From NCBI GenBank assembly GCA_963921425.1, contig OY992832.1, positions 27,617,489 through 27,681,488 on the forward strand: 64,000 nt of DNA, given 5' to 3'. Of this stretch, positions 43,522-54,354 are shown in pieces (within the stretch, counting starts at the first letter, position 1; every line of letters starts with the position of its first letter). The translations under genes were made by a program, and so were the position numbers. The notes beneath the pieces were generated by a model. That model made no database searches and had not been told where the DNA came from. It was given only the letters and a program-made list of their open reading frames with translations. Source of the DNA: Dryas octopetala (taxonomy: Eukaryota > Streptophyta > Magnoliopsida > Rosales > Rosaceae).

Positions 43522-45456
43522 ATTACCACCAAAACGAGAAGTGCAATTTGCTATTGAAGTGTATTCTGATACAACCCCTATCTCTATACCTCTACATAAA
43601 ATGGCACCTGCGGAGTTAAAGGAACTTAAGGAACAACTTAAAGATTTACAAGAGAAGGAGTTTATTTGCCCTAGTACGTCACCTTGGGGTGCACCAGCTT
43701 TATTTGTGAAGAAAAAGGATGGAACACTTAAGATGTGTATTGATTATCGTCAACTGAATTGAGTAACTGTTAAGAATAAGTATCCACTCCCTAGGATTGA
43801 TGATTTGTTCGATCAACTAAGAGGTTCCAAGTATTTTTCAAAGATTAATCTTTGTTCTGGATATCATCAACTTCGAGTTCAATCAGAAGATGTTCCTAAG
43901 ACAGCTTTTAGAACTCGCGCGTTATGGACATTACAAGTATCTAGTTATGCCTTTTGGATTAACAAATGCACCAGCCGCATTTATGGACCTAATGAATCGA
44001 GTATTTCGACCATATCTTGATCAATTTGTGATTGTCTTTATTGATGGTATTCTTATCTACTCAATTACTGAAGAGGAACATGCACGACATTTAGTGATAG
44101 CATTGCAGACATTGAGGGAGCATAAGTTATTCGCCAAATTCAGTAAATGTGATTTCTGGCTCACTGAAGTGAAATTTTTGGGTCATGTGATTTCTCAAGA
44201 AGGTATTGTTGTTGATCCATCTAAGGTAGAAGCAGTGATGAATTGGAGTCAACCCAAAAATGTTTCAGAGATAAGGAGTTTTCTGGGATTGGCCGGTTAT
44301 TACAGAAGATTTATTAAGAATTTTTCTCGGTTAGCGGCACCGATGATTAAGTTAACACAGAAAGGAGTGAAGTTTATTTGGAATGACGAATGTGAGAAAT
44401 CTTTCAAAGAATTAAAGATTCGATTGAAAATAGCTCCAGTATTGATTATTCCGGAAAGAGGAAAAGGTTATGTTGTTTACACTGATGCATCGTTACGAGG
44501 ATTAGGATGTGTGTCGATGCAATCTGATCAAGTGATAGCATATGCTTCTGGCCAACTTAAGACTCATGAACGGAATTATTCAACACATGATCTGGAACTA
44601 GCTGCAATTGTTCATGCTCTAAAGACTTGGAGATATTACTTATATGGTGACCATTTTGAACTCTATTCAGATCATAAGAGTTTAAAGTATTTGTTTACTC
44701 AAAAGGAATTGAACTTGAGACAACGAAGATGGATGGAGTATCTAGAAGATTACGATTTTGAGTTACACTATCATCCTGGAAAGGCAAACGCTGTAGATGA
44801 TGCTTTAAGTAGAAAGTCACAAGAAAGTAGAGCAAATCTACGGATTCAAAAGCGGAAGATGATTGAATTTATTTGTGATTATCAATTATACATCGGGTCA
44901 TATGGAGATCGCCCTTATCTTTGTAATTTGATTACTCATCCAATGTTGATAAGAAAAGTCATTGAAGCACAACAAGAAGATGTATAAGCAAAGATGATTA
45001 AGGAATTGGATACTAGAGGAGAAATGACAAAGGAATGGACAATTGGTGATGATAAAGGATTAAGATTTTTGGGTAGATTGTATGTGCCTGAAATTCCGGA
45101 ACTAAAAAGTGAAGTACTCCATGAAGCTCATCATTCAAAGTTTACAATTCATCCGGGTGGTACGAAAATGTATCAAGATCTACGTCGTCAATTTTGGTGG
45201 AATGGAATGAAGAAAGAAGTAGCAACTTTTGTGTCAAAGTGTCTCACTTGTCAACAGGTCAAGGCAAAACATCATAAATCGGCAGGACCACTTCAACCAT
45301 TACCTGTAGCTGAATGGAAATGGGATCACATCACAATGGACTTTGTAACGGGACTACCTCGTACAGTACGCGGTAAGGATATAGTTTGGGTTATTGTTGA
45401 TAGATTAACTACATTTGCACATTTTTTACCTGTGAAAATGACTGACACTACAGAAA
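43522..45456 (+). pseudogene. Decayed chromovirus pol fragment (RT, RNase H, start of integrase)
   Basis: Starts in RT's N-terminal part ([20 protein letters not shown]), then [13 protein letters not shown], a stop at 43760-43762, [11 protein letters not shown], a frame change near 43918, [20 protein letters not shown] and FIDGILIYS. The second catalytic aspartate of the usual FIDD is glycine here. RNase H follows ([38 protein letters not shown]), then a stop at 44985, then the integrase zinc region (HHSKF and HPGG, CLTCQQVK) and the first catalytic aspartate (MDFVTGLP). It breaks off at 45456, where element T inserted. No LTR or gag is attached. Related to element Y but clearly different in sequence. 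Confidence 0.9.
45452..45456. other. Presumed target duplication of element T, left copy
   Basis: AGAAA lies directly before the TG start of the LTR. The partner would be beyond position 64000. Confidence 0.45.
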
Positions 45457-46898
45457 TGCTCGAATCTAAACCCTAAATTTCGACAGTGATTCTGTATTTC
45501 TACAGATCGAAATCAGATGTCATGCCATATATGGTTGGAAAGCTACGGATATTAGCTTCGCAGGGAATTTTACGGATCTTGATTCCGAGGTGTGTAACTC
45601 AAGATATGGTCATTTTAGTGAGGGTAGCGCAGCAATTCTGCGAACAGAAAAGTGGGTTCAGCCCAAAAAGAGCCCAAATCAGCCCAAGGCCCATGCTTGG
45701 CCGAAAATTACAAGTCTTGATGTGCAAGGAAAGTGTCAATCCCACATTGAAGAAGGAGAGAAACCTCTCTCCTTCATAAGTGGAGACTTCTTCCAGATGC
45801 TCTCTTCTTTCTCTTACTTTCTCTCTTTTGCTGCAAAACCCTAGCCACCTTTTGTTTTATTTTCAAGCAAGCCTTGAGCCCCCATCTTTGTCTTTGCCGA
45901 AACCCAAGAGGAGAAGAAGGTTTCTTTGCCGCAGCCCCTATGCCGTCGCCCAAGGGTGGAGCCACCTCCACTTTGCTGCCGTGGCCTCTTCTTCTCTCTT
46001 CCATCGGTTTCATCAGTTTTTAATTATGTTTTGTTTTGTTTTTACTTTAGTTATGAGTAGCTAAACTTCTAACTAGGGCTAGGATGAAGCCCTAACTATG
46101 TTATTTACGTTTGTCATGGATTATTGAGTTTTTAATTGCAATTTATGTTGATAAATCTTGGACCTCTGCTTTAATTGATTTTAGTTGTATTACATCTTTG
46201 ATTGATCACCTTAGGTTGTATGCATCTAGAATTTGTTATGGAATTGGGGGGTGATAATCAAGCCATCCGTTTCAATAGGTAACTAAGAGATATCCTAAGA
46301 ATTTATCTTTGAGGGAAGAGATCATAGATGCTCTTAAGAGGGTCTATGTGTTTGTCGTTCTCACATAATCATAATGACTCTTGTATGGTTAACAGCTTAG
46401 GTAGACGATAATCAAGCTATCTAGGAACATGTAGGTTAACTAAGTTAGTAAGAGATAATCAATCTACTAATTTATGCATTAGGAGGACAATAGTTAGGTG
46501 AGTGTCCGATAATCAAGGCCTCCCGGCTGGCAACTTTATCAATATATCTTGTCAATTAATTGCTCTTATATGTCCATGACTGTGTAAGTAATATGTTAGT
46601 GGTGGATTCCAATCCCTAGTTGTTACATCCATTGTTCTTAATTTAATATTTTAATTTGTTTACTTTTTATGATTGTTGATCATTGTTCTTAAAACCAATC
46701 CAAAACCCCCCTTATCGTGTGTGTGAGTTGGTGTTTGATTTAATTGAATTTAATTGAGTTAGTAATCATAACATTAATACAATTCCTTGAGGGATCGACC
46801 TCGTATTTGCAAGCTTTGCTACTCCGCGATTCGTGCACTTGCAAGTTAACTTAGAGCTGGAAAAAGGTTAATTAAATTGCTCTAGGAAAACAACAACA
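45457..46898 (+). repeat. 5' LTR of element T
   Basis: About 1442 bp from TGCTCGAATC to AAAACAACAACA. The start is inferred from the abrupt end of pol homology at 45456. The end is fixed by the primer site. It has the phrases CCTTGAGGGATCGACCTCGT and GCGATTCGTGCACTTGC near 46787-46845 that are common at the end of Athila/Tat LTRs. Short ORFs are not gene-like. Confidence 0.78.
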
Positions 46899-46904
46899 AG
46901 TTTT

Positions 46905-46921
46905 TGGCGCCGTTGTCGGGG
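46905..46921 (+). other. Primer binding site of element T, tRNA-Asp type
   Basis: TGGCGCCGTTGTCGGGG matches the complement of the tRNA-Asp 3' end with one difference. Confidence 0.88.
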
Positions 46922-46954
46922 AATTGTTATAAGTGATGATTACTAGTTTAATTA

Positions 46955-46959
46955 TTTTT
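46955..46959. other. Target duplication of element Y, left copy
   Basis: TTTTT, repeated at 57062-57066. The left site lies in a longer T run, so the match is weaker evidence than a mixed sequence would be. Confidence 0.65.
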
Positions 46960-47530
46960 TGTGAGACCCAAAATTTTCCAAATTTATTTTGGGATTTTTC
47001 TTTAATTTCTAGAATTTTTCTAGAAATTTGTTTGGCGGAAAATCGTATTTTTCACCTTAAGCTTTAATTGTTTGACCAACTTTGACTAGAGTTTTGACCC
47101 AAGTTAGACCTTTAAAAGGTGGTACTTTTACTCACGAACCCAACGGAGCAAGTCTCGTATTATTCCGAGTCCGGGAGATTATTTTATGAATTTCCCAAAA
47201 TTTCATTTTTAAAAGCATTTTATCTTAGTTTGTGGAGCTTGAAATTTTCGAAATTTTTCTAAAGGGAAAATTGGTAATTTGACCTCATAGTTAATTAGTA
47301 CTAGTCGATACGAGTCCGTAGTATTTTTCGGGGTATTTTTCCGAGTCCCGAGCTATTTTTAATTAATTTTTGAAGTTGAGAAAAATAGGAAAAAGAAAAT
47401 AAAATAGGAAAAACACCAGATCGCGCCACGTGGCACGATCTGGAGCGTCCAACGATGCATGGCAGCAAGATCTGATGGCTGCATGTGCAGCCAAGTGTCA
47501 AAGCCTTCGCCACGTGTCAATTTCTCATTG

Positions 47531-47595
47531 GTCAAAGTTATGACGGTTGACTTGAGTCAACCCAGTCAACTCGGATGAGTCAACCGAGTTGACTC
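47531..47595 (+). promoter_or_regulatory. W-box cluster in the LTR of element Y
   Basis: Within 65 bp there are six TTGAC/GTCAA cores (47531, 47547, 47556, 47565, 47579, 47589) and one further TGAC (47541), ending 12 bp before the TATA box. TTGAC is the core bound by WRKY factors. Several form inverted pairs (TTGACTTGAGTCAA). The copy in the 3' LTR is at 54926-54990. Confidence 0.65.
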
Positions 47596-47607
47596 ACTCA
47601 CTCTTCC

Positions 47608-47615
47608 TATAAATA
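47608..47615 (+). promoter_or_regulatory. TATA box of the LTR promoter of element Y
   Basis: TATAAATA in a CTTCCTATAAATAGCAGC context, with a CA-rich start-site-like region about 30 bp downstream. The second copy is at 55003-55010. Confidence 0.7.
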
Positions 47616-49674
47616 GCAGCGCACCCCCCAGCTGATTTTCATCCCATTTCAGCCGCACGCTTCCCAAGAGAGAGCTTCTCTCTCCTCTCTCCTCTTTTCT
47701 CTCTCTTCTTCAATTTTGTTTTGAGTTTATCTTGAGTTCTGGAGCTCCGATCGACGATCCGATTTCGCCTACGCGATCGTGGCGACGAGCTCTTCAATTC
47801 TAGTAGTGTGAAGGCTATGTTTTGGTGAAGTTTTAAAAAAAATCATTTCTGAGCTCCATAGGTAATTTCTTGATCCCTGTCGAATTTCTGCTAAAATTTT
47901 GTTAAATAAATCTCTTGTTAATTAGGCTATTTTAATCTTATTATTTAGCAAGACTAGTAGTACCGAGACTCTGCTCGTGGGAAGTCTTCAACAGGTATAC
48001 CCTTAACCCAGCTTATTTAATCTGCTGTTGTTTAAGTGGTAGTTATAGACGAAACACCGTTTAACTGTTGTTATTAAATGAACTTAATAAATATTGAGGC
48101 CATATCAGTGGTAACCAAATAACGTGATGACTAAGGTCAGTCCATGAGCATACATGCGTTGGGTACTGAGCCAGAGCTCCCTCAGTTTCCCCATGCACTG
48201 ACCTGGTCACGTTGTAAGGTTCATATCTGATCAACCTCCTTGACAATAAATTAAAATAAACTTAGAAACCACACGGTCTGACATGACTGTCTGCCTCGGG
48301 GAGCAGGGTCATGCCGGATCAAGAATTTAGAGAAGCCTAGCAAGTTACGCTAGTGCCAAACCTCTAAATTTTACCTGGTCTTAACAGACAAGGCCGAGAG
48401 TACGTTTAGTACGTTCCTAATAGCTGTCGTCGGATTCGGATCTCCAGTTTCCCAACAGGTACAAGTGGGACCCAAACACAGGAAAGGGATCAGGCAGGGG
48501 ACACACTTTGGTAAAGCAGGTAGGGGGAAAGTACCATATCCCGGTTATTGGATTTCCTGCCTATTTTCGTACTATATGTATATGAAAATGTCTTTCACAG
48601 AGAATGTGCATGATTTTTGTATGGCATATTTGTGTGATTTTCTGTGTGATACCTTGGACGACCTGAGAGTAACGGGCACGTGTTGTGACCTTGGGTTTCG
48701 ATCCCCTAAACCTCCGGAGGGGTAAGTACGGACTGGTTAGTCGAATGTCCTTCTGGGGAGGCTAACCAATGTGGTATTACCAGGTAAATGGATACTCTCA
48801 CCACAGTATCAAGGTGGTGGTTGAATTTCCGATACTGGTGGTTGGCCTGTATGTGATCGGTCGCAGGTATGTTTCTGAACTATGTCACGTGACAGGAAGG
48901 ATTTTCACTGAAAAAGATGTATGAGCATGCAAAGGCTTTACTCACTGATTATTGGCATAATTATCTTTATCATTACTGGCTTTGGTTACAATATTATTGA
49001 TATTGATACCCTGTTTTTGGGTGTGCATTGCTTTTAAACTGTTTTCCTTGAAATCCTATATCTTCGAGTATTGCTTTCAAACCTAACCAGGATTTTCCCT
49101 CGAGGGGAAGCGATGAACGTATGTGACGCTTACCCCCTACTGTACTCTTGTGAGTGCAGATAATCCAGTTGTTGGAGACCAAGATTGAGGTCGTGGGTGT
49201 GGCACTTGCAGCTTGTCAGTTTCAGCCTTGCTATCTGGTTTAGATCCTTTCTTTGGATCCGTGGTGGTGTTTCTCTTTCATCCTCGTAGGTGGCATATCC
49301 CAATGGCTATCCATGAGTCCAATTTATTGCACCACTTTGTTGAAGACTGAATCACTCTGGCGTGGGTTGGACTATCCTGACATATCTGTTTATCTACTGT
49401 TTTATTTTGTAGCATTAGGGTTAGTGTATTTGAAACACATAACCCTCACGGGTTGGTACTCTTTACTGTTATTTATAATATGAGGTATTTTCAGTAATTT
49501 CTTTCGCTGTATTTTTACTACTCTGATCCAACCCGGGTTCTTCAATAAAAAGGGCTTAACTCGTTTTAGAGAGCTTGGGAATATAATACTCGGGGTAAGG
49601 GGTATTATAGTCTCAGGATCTTTAAGACGGGTGCCGCTGTGGTGTTCCCAGTTTCGGGGCGTCAGAGAAAAAAG

Positions 49675-49686
49675 TGGTATCAGAGC
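49675..49686 (+). other. Primer binding site of element Y, initiator tRNA-Met type
   Basis: TGGTATCAGAGC, separated from the LTR by GAAAAAAG. The gap of 8 bases (or 10, if the LTR ends at GTCA) is longer than in elements A and X. Confidence 0.88.
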
Positions 49687-49918
49687 GGTACGACCTATAA
49701 AAAAAATAATAATAATAATAAATAAATAACTTTGTAAGATTGTTAGTAGATTATTTTTACTAATATGCAGGATATGCCAACCCAGAGCCGATTCAGCAGA
49801 TTCCTTCGAAGTTTCCAACCAAACACATCCTTCGATAAGTCTTTCCCTTGAAACACTTTTGTTCCTTGTATTACTTGTGTCAATCATTCCCTTATTTGTT
49901 TTCAGTCTTGCTGACAAG

Positions 49919-52900
49919 ATGCCACCCCGTTTCGATCGAACTAACAGTAATGCCAATAATCGGTTCGACCCGCAACAAATGGCTGAATTTATACAGGCTT
50001 TCTTTGCTCAACAAGCTGGTAACCGTCTCACTCCCGCTGAACGTGAAGATAAGCGACGAGGCGAGTACTTAGATCGTTTCCTTAGGACTAAGCCGATGAA
50101 GTTTCACGGAAGTTCCGAACCCGATTTAGCTGAGAATTGGGTTACGCACATCGAGAAGAAGCTCGAGTCGATTAACGCACCAGATGAGTACAAGATCTGG
50201 CTAGCTACACATGTGTTTGAAGGCGAAGCTGACGGATGGTGGAGATGCATTAGGCACCGAGAAAATATTAACACTATGACTTGGGAAGGATTTAGGGAAT
50301 TGTTCTACGACAGATATTTTCCCGAGCCACTGCAGATGACAAAGATGAAGGAATTCATGGATCTAGAGCAGGGAAACATGACTGTTTCTGAATACGTGGG
50401 AAAGTTTACTGAACTTGGACGTTTCGTCCCATCTACCATGAATGATGAGAAGGCAAAGACTGTCAGATTTCTGCAAGGTCTGAAGAACGGGATTCGCCAA
50501 TACTTGGCAAGTCAAAGGTTTACAGTTTTCAAAGATGTAGTCAATGCTGCTTATGCTCAGGAGCAGGATTTCCTTGCAACTAGACAGAAAGGGGAAATTG
50601 CGAGGTCTGAGGGAACAAGACTAGGAAAAAGAAGAAATTTTCAGAGGGGAGGACCCTCCCGAAACCAAAGAAACTGGAAGAAAACTAGACTTCAAATTTG
50701 TTTCAAGTGTGGAGGTGAAGGTCACTACAGAAATGATTGTCCTACTAGAACACAGCAGAATGCCCCCAGGCCACAACCACAGATACAGGCTGTACCACAA
50801 CCATTTAGAGCTCAACCATTGCAACATGCACCACCACAACCCAACAATCGTGGAGGACAAGGAAGAGGTGGCGGAGAAAGACCGCAACCAGCTAGAGGAG
50901 GACGAGTTTTTGCAGTAAGAGCTAACCAGGAAGAAGCCCCACTTGACGGTACTATACTGCTCTTTAATACTGAAGTTAGAATTTTGTTTGATACGGGTGC
51001 TTCACATTCATTTGTCTCTGTTAGCTTTACTGAGAAATTAGGATTGCATGCTGAACCTTTAGCTGAAACCATCCACATGAGTACACCCATTGGAACAACA
51101 ACCGAAGTAGATAGAATTTACCAATCTTGCCAACTAGTAGTCCAAAACCGAGTCTTGACAGCAAACCTATACCCTTTGAACATGGATTACTACGACCTTA
51201 TTCTAGGAATGGATTGGTTACAAGAAAATCAGGCACAGATCGATTGTGAGAAAAGAAAAGTGAAGGTAGTCACGAGTAACAGAGAAGAGGTGATCATCCG
51301 ATTGCACAAACCGCTACAACCCATCAACCCATTGCTGAGAGTTTGTTTCAAAAGCAAGAGAGCTATGCTATGCTCTTCACTCATCATTTCCACACAAGCC
51401 AAGCAGAAGGAAGATAAACCAATACCAGTGGTAGACGAATACCCAGACGTTTTTCCAGAAGATCTGCCCGGGATCCCATCAACAAGAGAAGTAGAATTCA
51501 AGATTGAACTTGTACCAGGCACTCAACCTATTTCAAACCCGCCCTACCGCATGGCACCAGCCGAGATGGTAGAGCTGAAGAAGCAATTAGACGACTTGAA
51601 GGAGAAGGGCTTTATCAGAGAAAGTATATCACCATGGGGAGCCCCTGTTCTATTCGCCAAAAAGCATGATGGAACATTGCGACTCTGCATAGACTACCGG
51701 AAGCTGAACCAAGTCACAATAAAGAACAAGTATCCATTGCCTAGAATTGACGAGCTATTTGATCAACTTAGTGGAGCGAAGTACTTCTCAAAGATTGATC
51801 TCAGATCCGGCTACCATCAACTCAGAGTTCGAGACGAAGACGTCCCAAAGACTGCTTTTCGTACCAGATACGGACATTATGAGTTCGTTGTGATGCCGTT
51901 TGGATTGACAAATGCACCTGCCGCATTCATGGACCTGATGAACCGAGCATTCCGTCCATACTTGGACAAATTTGTTATTGTCTTCATCGACGACATCCTG
52001 ATTTACTCCAAGAGTAAGGAAGAGCATGAAGAGCATCTGAGAATTGTTCTACAGACATTACTTCAAAAGCAACTTTACGCCAAGAAGTCAAAATGTGAAT
52101 TTTGGCTGAAAGAGGTACAGTTCCTTGGCCACATCATCTCAGAAAAAGGATTATCTCCTGATCCCAAGAAGATCGAAGCAGTTCTGAATTGGGAACAACC
52201 GAAGAGCATGACAGAAGTCCGTAGTTTTCTTGGATTAGCAGGTTATTACAGAAGGTTTGTAGAAGGTTTTTCCAAGATTGCTACCCCGATGACTCGACTA
52301 CTCAGAAAAGGATTCAAGTTTGAATGGAACGAGAAGTGTGAAGAAGCATTCCAAGAGCTCAAGAAACGACTGACAACTGCCCCAGTGTTAGTCTTACCCA
52401 ACAATGAAGATCCTTATGAAGTCTACACCGACGCGTCCATAATAGGAGTCGGATGTGTACTGATGCAGAATGGGCGAGTGATAGCCTATGCCTCAAGACA
52501 GTTGAAGGAATATGAAAAGAATTATCCAACTCATGATTTGGAGTTAGCCGCTGTTGTGCACGCTCTAAAGATCTGGAGATGCTACTTGTATGGAGGCCGA
52601 TTCACTGTTTTCTCAGATCACAAGAGCCTCAAGCATATATTCACTCAGAGAGATCTGAATTTGCGACAACGACGCTGGATGGAGTATCTTAAAGATTATG
52701 ATTTTGAATTACAGTATCATCCAGGAAAAGCCAACAAAGTAGCTGATGCACTGAGCAGGAAGAAAAACACTCTAGCCAGTTTATTGATGGCTGAACGGGA
52801 GATCCTACAGACTTTGGATCAGTACAAAGTCAACGTACGCCATGATGGAAGGATTGCAAGTATGCAGATTGAGCCCCAATTGGAGCAAGAATTAGTTCAA

Positions 52901-54319
52901 GAACAAGAAGAGGATCTAGAGATACGACAGAAAAAGAAGGAGGTATACTCAGGAGATGCACCTGGGGAATGGAAGGTACATTCTGATGGAAGTTTGAGAT
53001 ACAGAGGCCGAATAGTTGTGCCAAACAGGAAAGAAACAAGACAACGGATTCTGAACGAAGCTCATTCTACCAGTTTTGCTATGCACCCTGGAGGAACGAA
53101 AATGTATCAAGATTTGAAACGAAGATACTGGTGGAAAGGTATGAAAAGAGACGTGGCTGATTTTGTTAATCACTGTGTGACCTGCCAACAAGTGAAAGCT
53201 GAACACCAGAAGCCGTCTGGATTGTTACAACCGTTACCTACTCCAGAGTGGAAGTGGGATTGTGTTACTATGGATTTCATCACCGATCTGCCGAGAAATA
53301 CAAAAGGGCACAATGGTATTTGGGTTATCGTGGACAAACTCACGAAGTCAGCTCATTTCTTGCCGGTCAAGATGAACTCACCTGTTGATTATTTTGCTGA
53401 CCTCTATGTCGAATGGATTGTTCGATTGCATGGTATTCCGAAGACGATTGTTTCCGATCGAGATCCCCGATTTACGTCTCGATTATGGCGGAAGTTACAA
53501 TCTGAATTAGGCACTCAGTTGAATCTTAGCAGTGCCTATCATCCGCAGACGGATGGGCAATCTGAAAGAGTTATTCAGATACTGGAAGATATGTTGCGAG
53601 CTTGTGTTCTAGATTTCAGAGGTAAGTGGAGTGAGTACTTACCGCTCGCCGAGTTCGTGTATAACAATAGTTATCAAAGCAGTATCAAGATGGCACCGTA
53701 CGAAGCACTTTACGGAAGGCCGTGTTGTTCGCCACTCTGTTGGGCCGATGTTGAGGACCGAGTTGTTCTGGGTCCTTAAGTGATTAAAGAAACGACCGAA
53801 AAGGTCAAGATAGTCAAGAAACGACTAGAAACTGCCCAGAGTAGGCAGAAATCGTACGCTGATCGAAGGAGGAAGCCTTTGGAATTTCAAGTTGAGGACT
53901 TGGCGTTTCTAAAAGTTAGTCCTTTGAAGGGTACATTTCGGTTTGGTATGCGAGGCAAGTTGGCACCCAGGTATATTGGACCGTTCAAGGTTTTGGAACG
54001 TGTCGGGAAAGTTGCTTACAGGTTGGAGTTGCCGCCTCAGTTAGCATACATACATAACGTATTCCATGTGTCCCAGTTGAAAAAGAGTGCGCCTGACATC
54101 CCTCAAGTGATGCCTTGGATTGGTTTACCGCTCGAACCAAACGTGTCTTATGTGGAAGGACCTGTTTCTATTTTAGCTTACGAGACGAAACAACTCAGGA
54201 ATAGGAAGGTACCACTTGTAAAAGTTCAGTGGCAGCACCATGGAGTCGAGGAAGCGACATGGGAACTGGAATCCGACATGAGGGAGAGATACCCGCATCT
54301 CTTCAGTGAACTCAGGTAA
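49919..54319 (+). CDS. Gag-Pol polyprotein of element Y, interrupted by one in-frame stop
   Basis: The chosen start is the MPPRFDRTN methionine at 49919; an upstream in-frame ATG (49859) adds 20 hydrophobic residues unlike Gag. Capsid-like Gag domain about residues 60-190; CX2CX4HX4C zinc knuckle at 261-274; protease DTGA from 358; RT with FIDD at 689-692; RNase H with its first aspartate at 838 (YTDAS); integrase with HPGG and CVTCQQ zinc ligands, then catalytic D1119, D1180 and E1216, that is D-60-D-35-E spacing. A TAA at codon 1287 (53777-53779) follows the integrase core. The frame then stays open for 179 codons with the integrase C-terminal region and a chromodomain-like end ([19 protein letters not shown]), stopping at 54319. 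No frameshift is visible. All catalytic residues I can see are present. The stop would cut off the chromodomain, which in relatives guides integration to heterochromatin. Confidence 0.93.
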
Positions 54320-54340
54320 TCTCGAGGACGAGATTTTTTT

Positions 54341-54354
54341 TAAGTAGGGGAGGA
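54341..54354 (+). other. Polypurine tract of element Y
   Basis: TAAGTAGGGGAGGA lies directly before the LTR, preceded by CTCGAGGACGAGATTTT. Confidence 0.87.

Larger units (their letters stand above)
46960..49666 (+). repeat. 5' LTR of element Y
   Basis: Starts TGTGAGACCC. A promoter-like block at 47427-47616 has two CACGTG boxes (47427, 47511), a cluster of TTGAC/GTCAA motifs (47531-47595) and a TATA box (47608). A CT-rich stretch follows, as in plant leaders. Short ORFs recur exactly in the 3' LTR. Confidence 0.93.

Noticed and set aside
45486..46064. Small ORFs in the 5' LTR of element T
   Set aside because: Serine- and phenylalanine-rich translations of a CT-rich leader-like region, without family resemblance.
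49859..49918. Hydrophobic 20-residue extension before Gag in element Y that resembles a signal peptide
   Set aside because: It is leader sequence that happens to be in frame. Gag of this group starts at MPPRFDR, and a secretion signal makes no sense for a cytoplasmic particle protein.
49402..49956. Minus-strand ORF of 184 codons over the 5' LTR end of element Y
   Set aside because: A shadow of LTR and leader sequence; its counterpart in the 3' LTR is much shorter, and no domain is seen.
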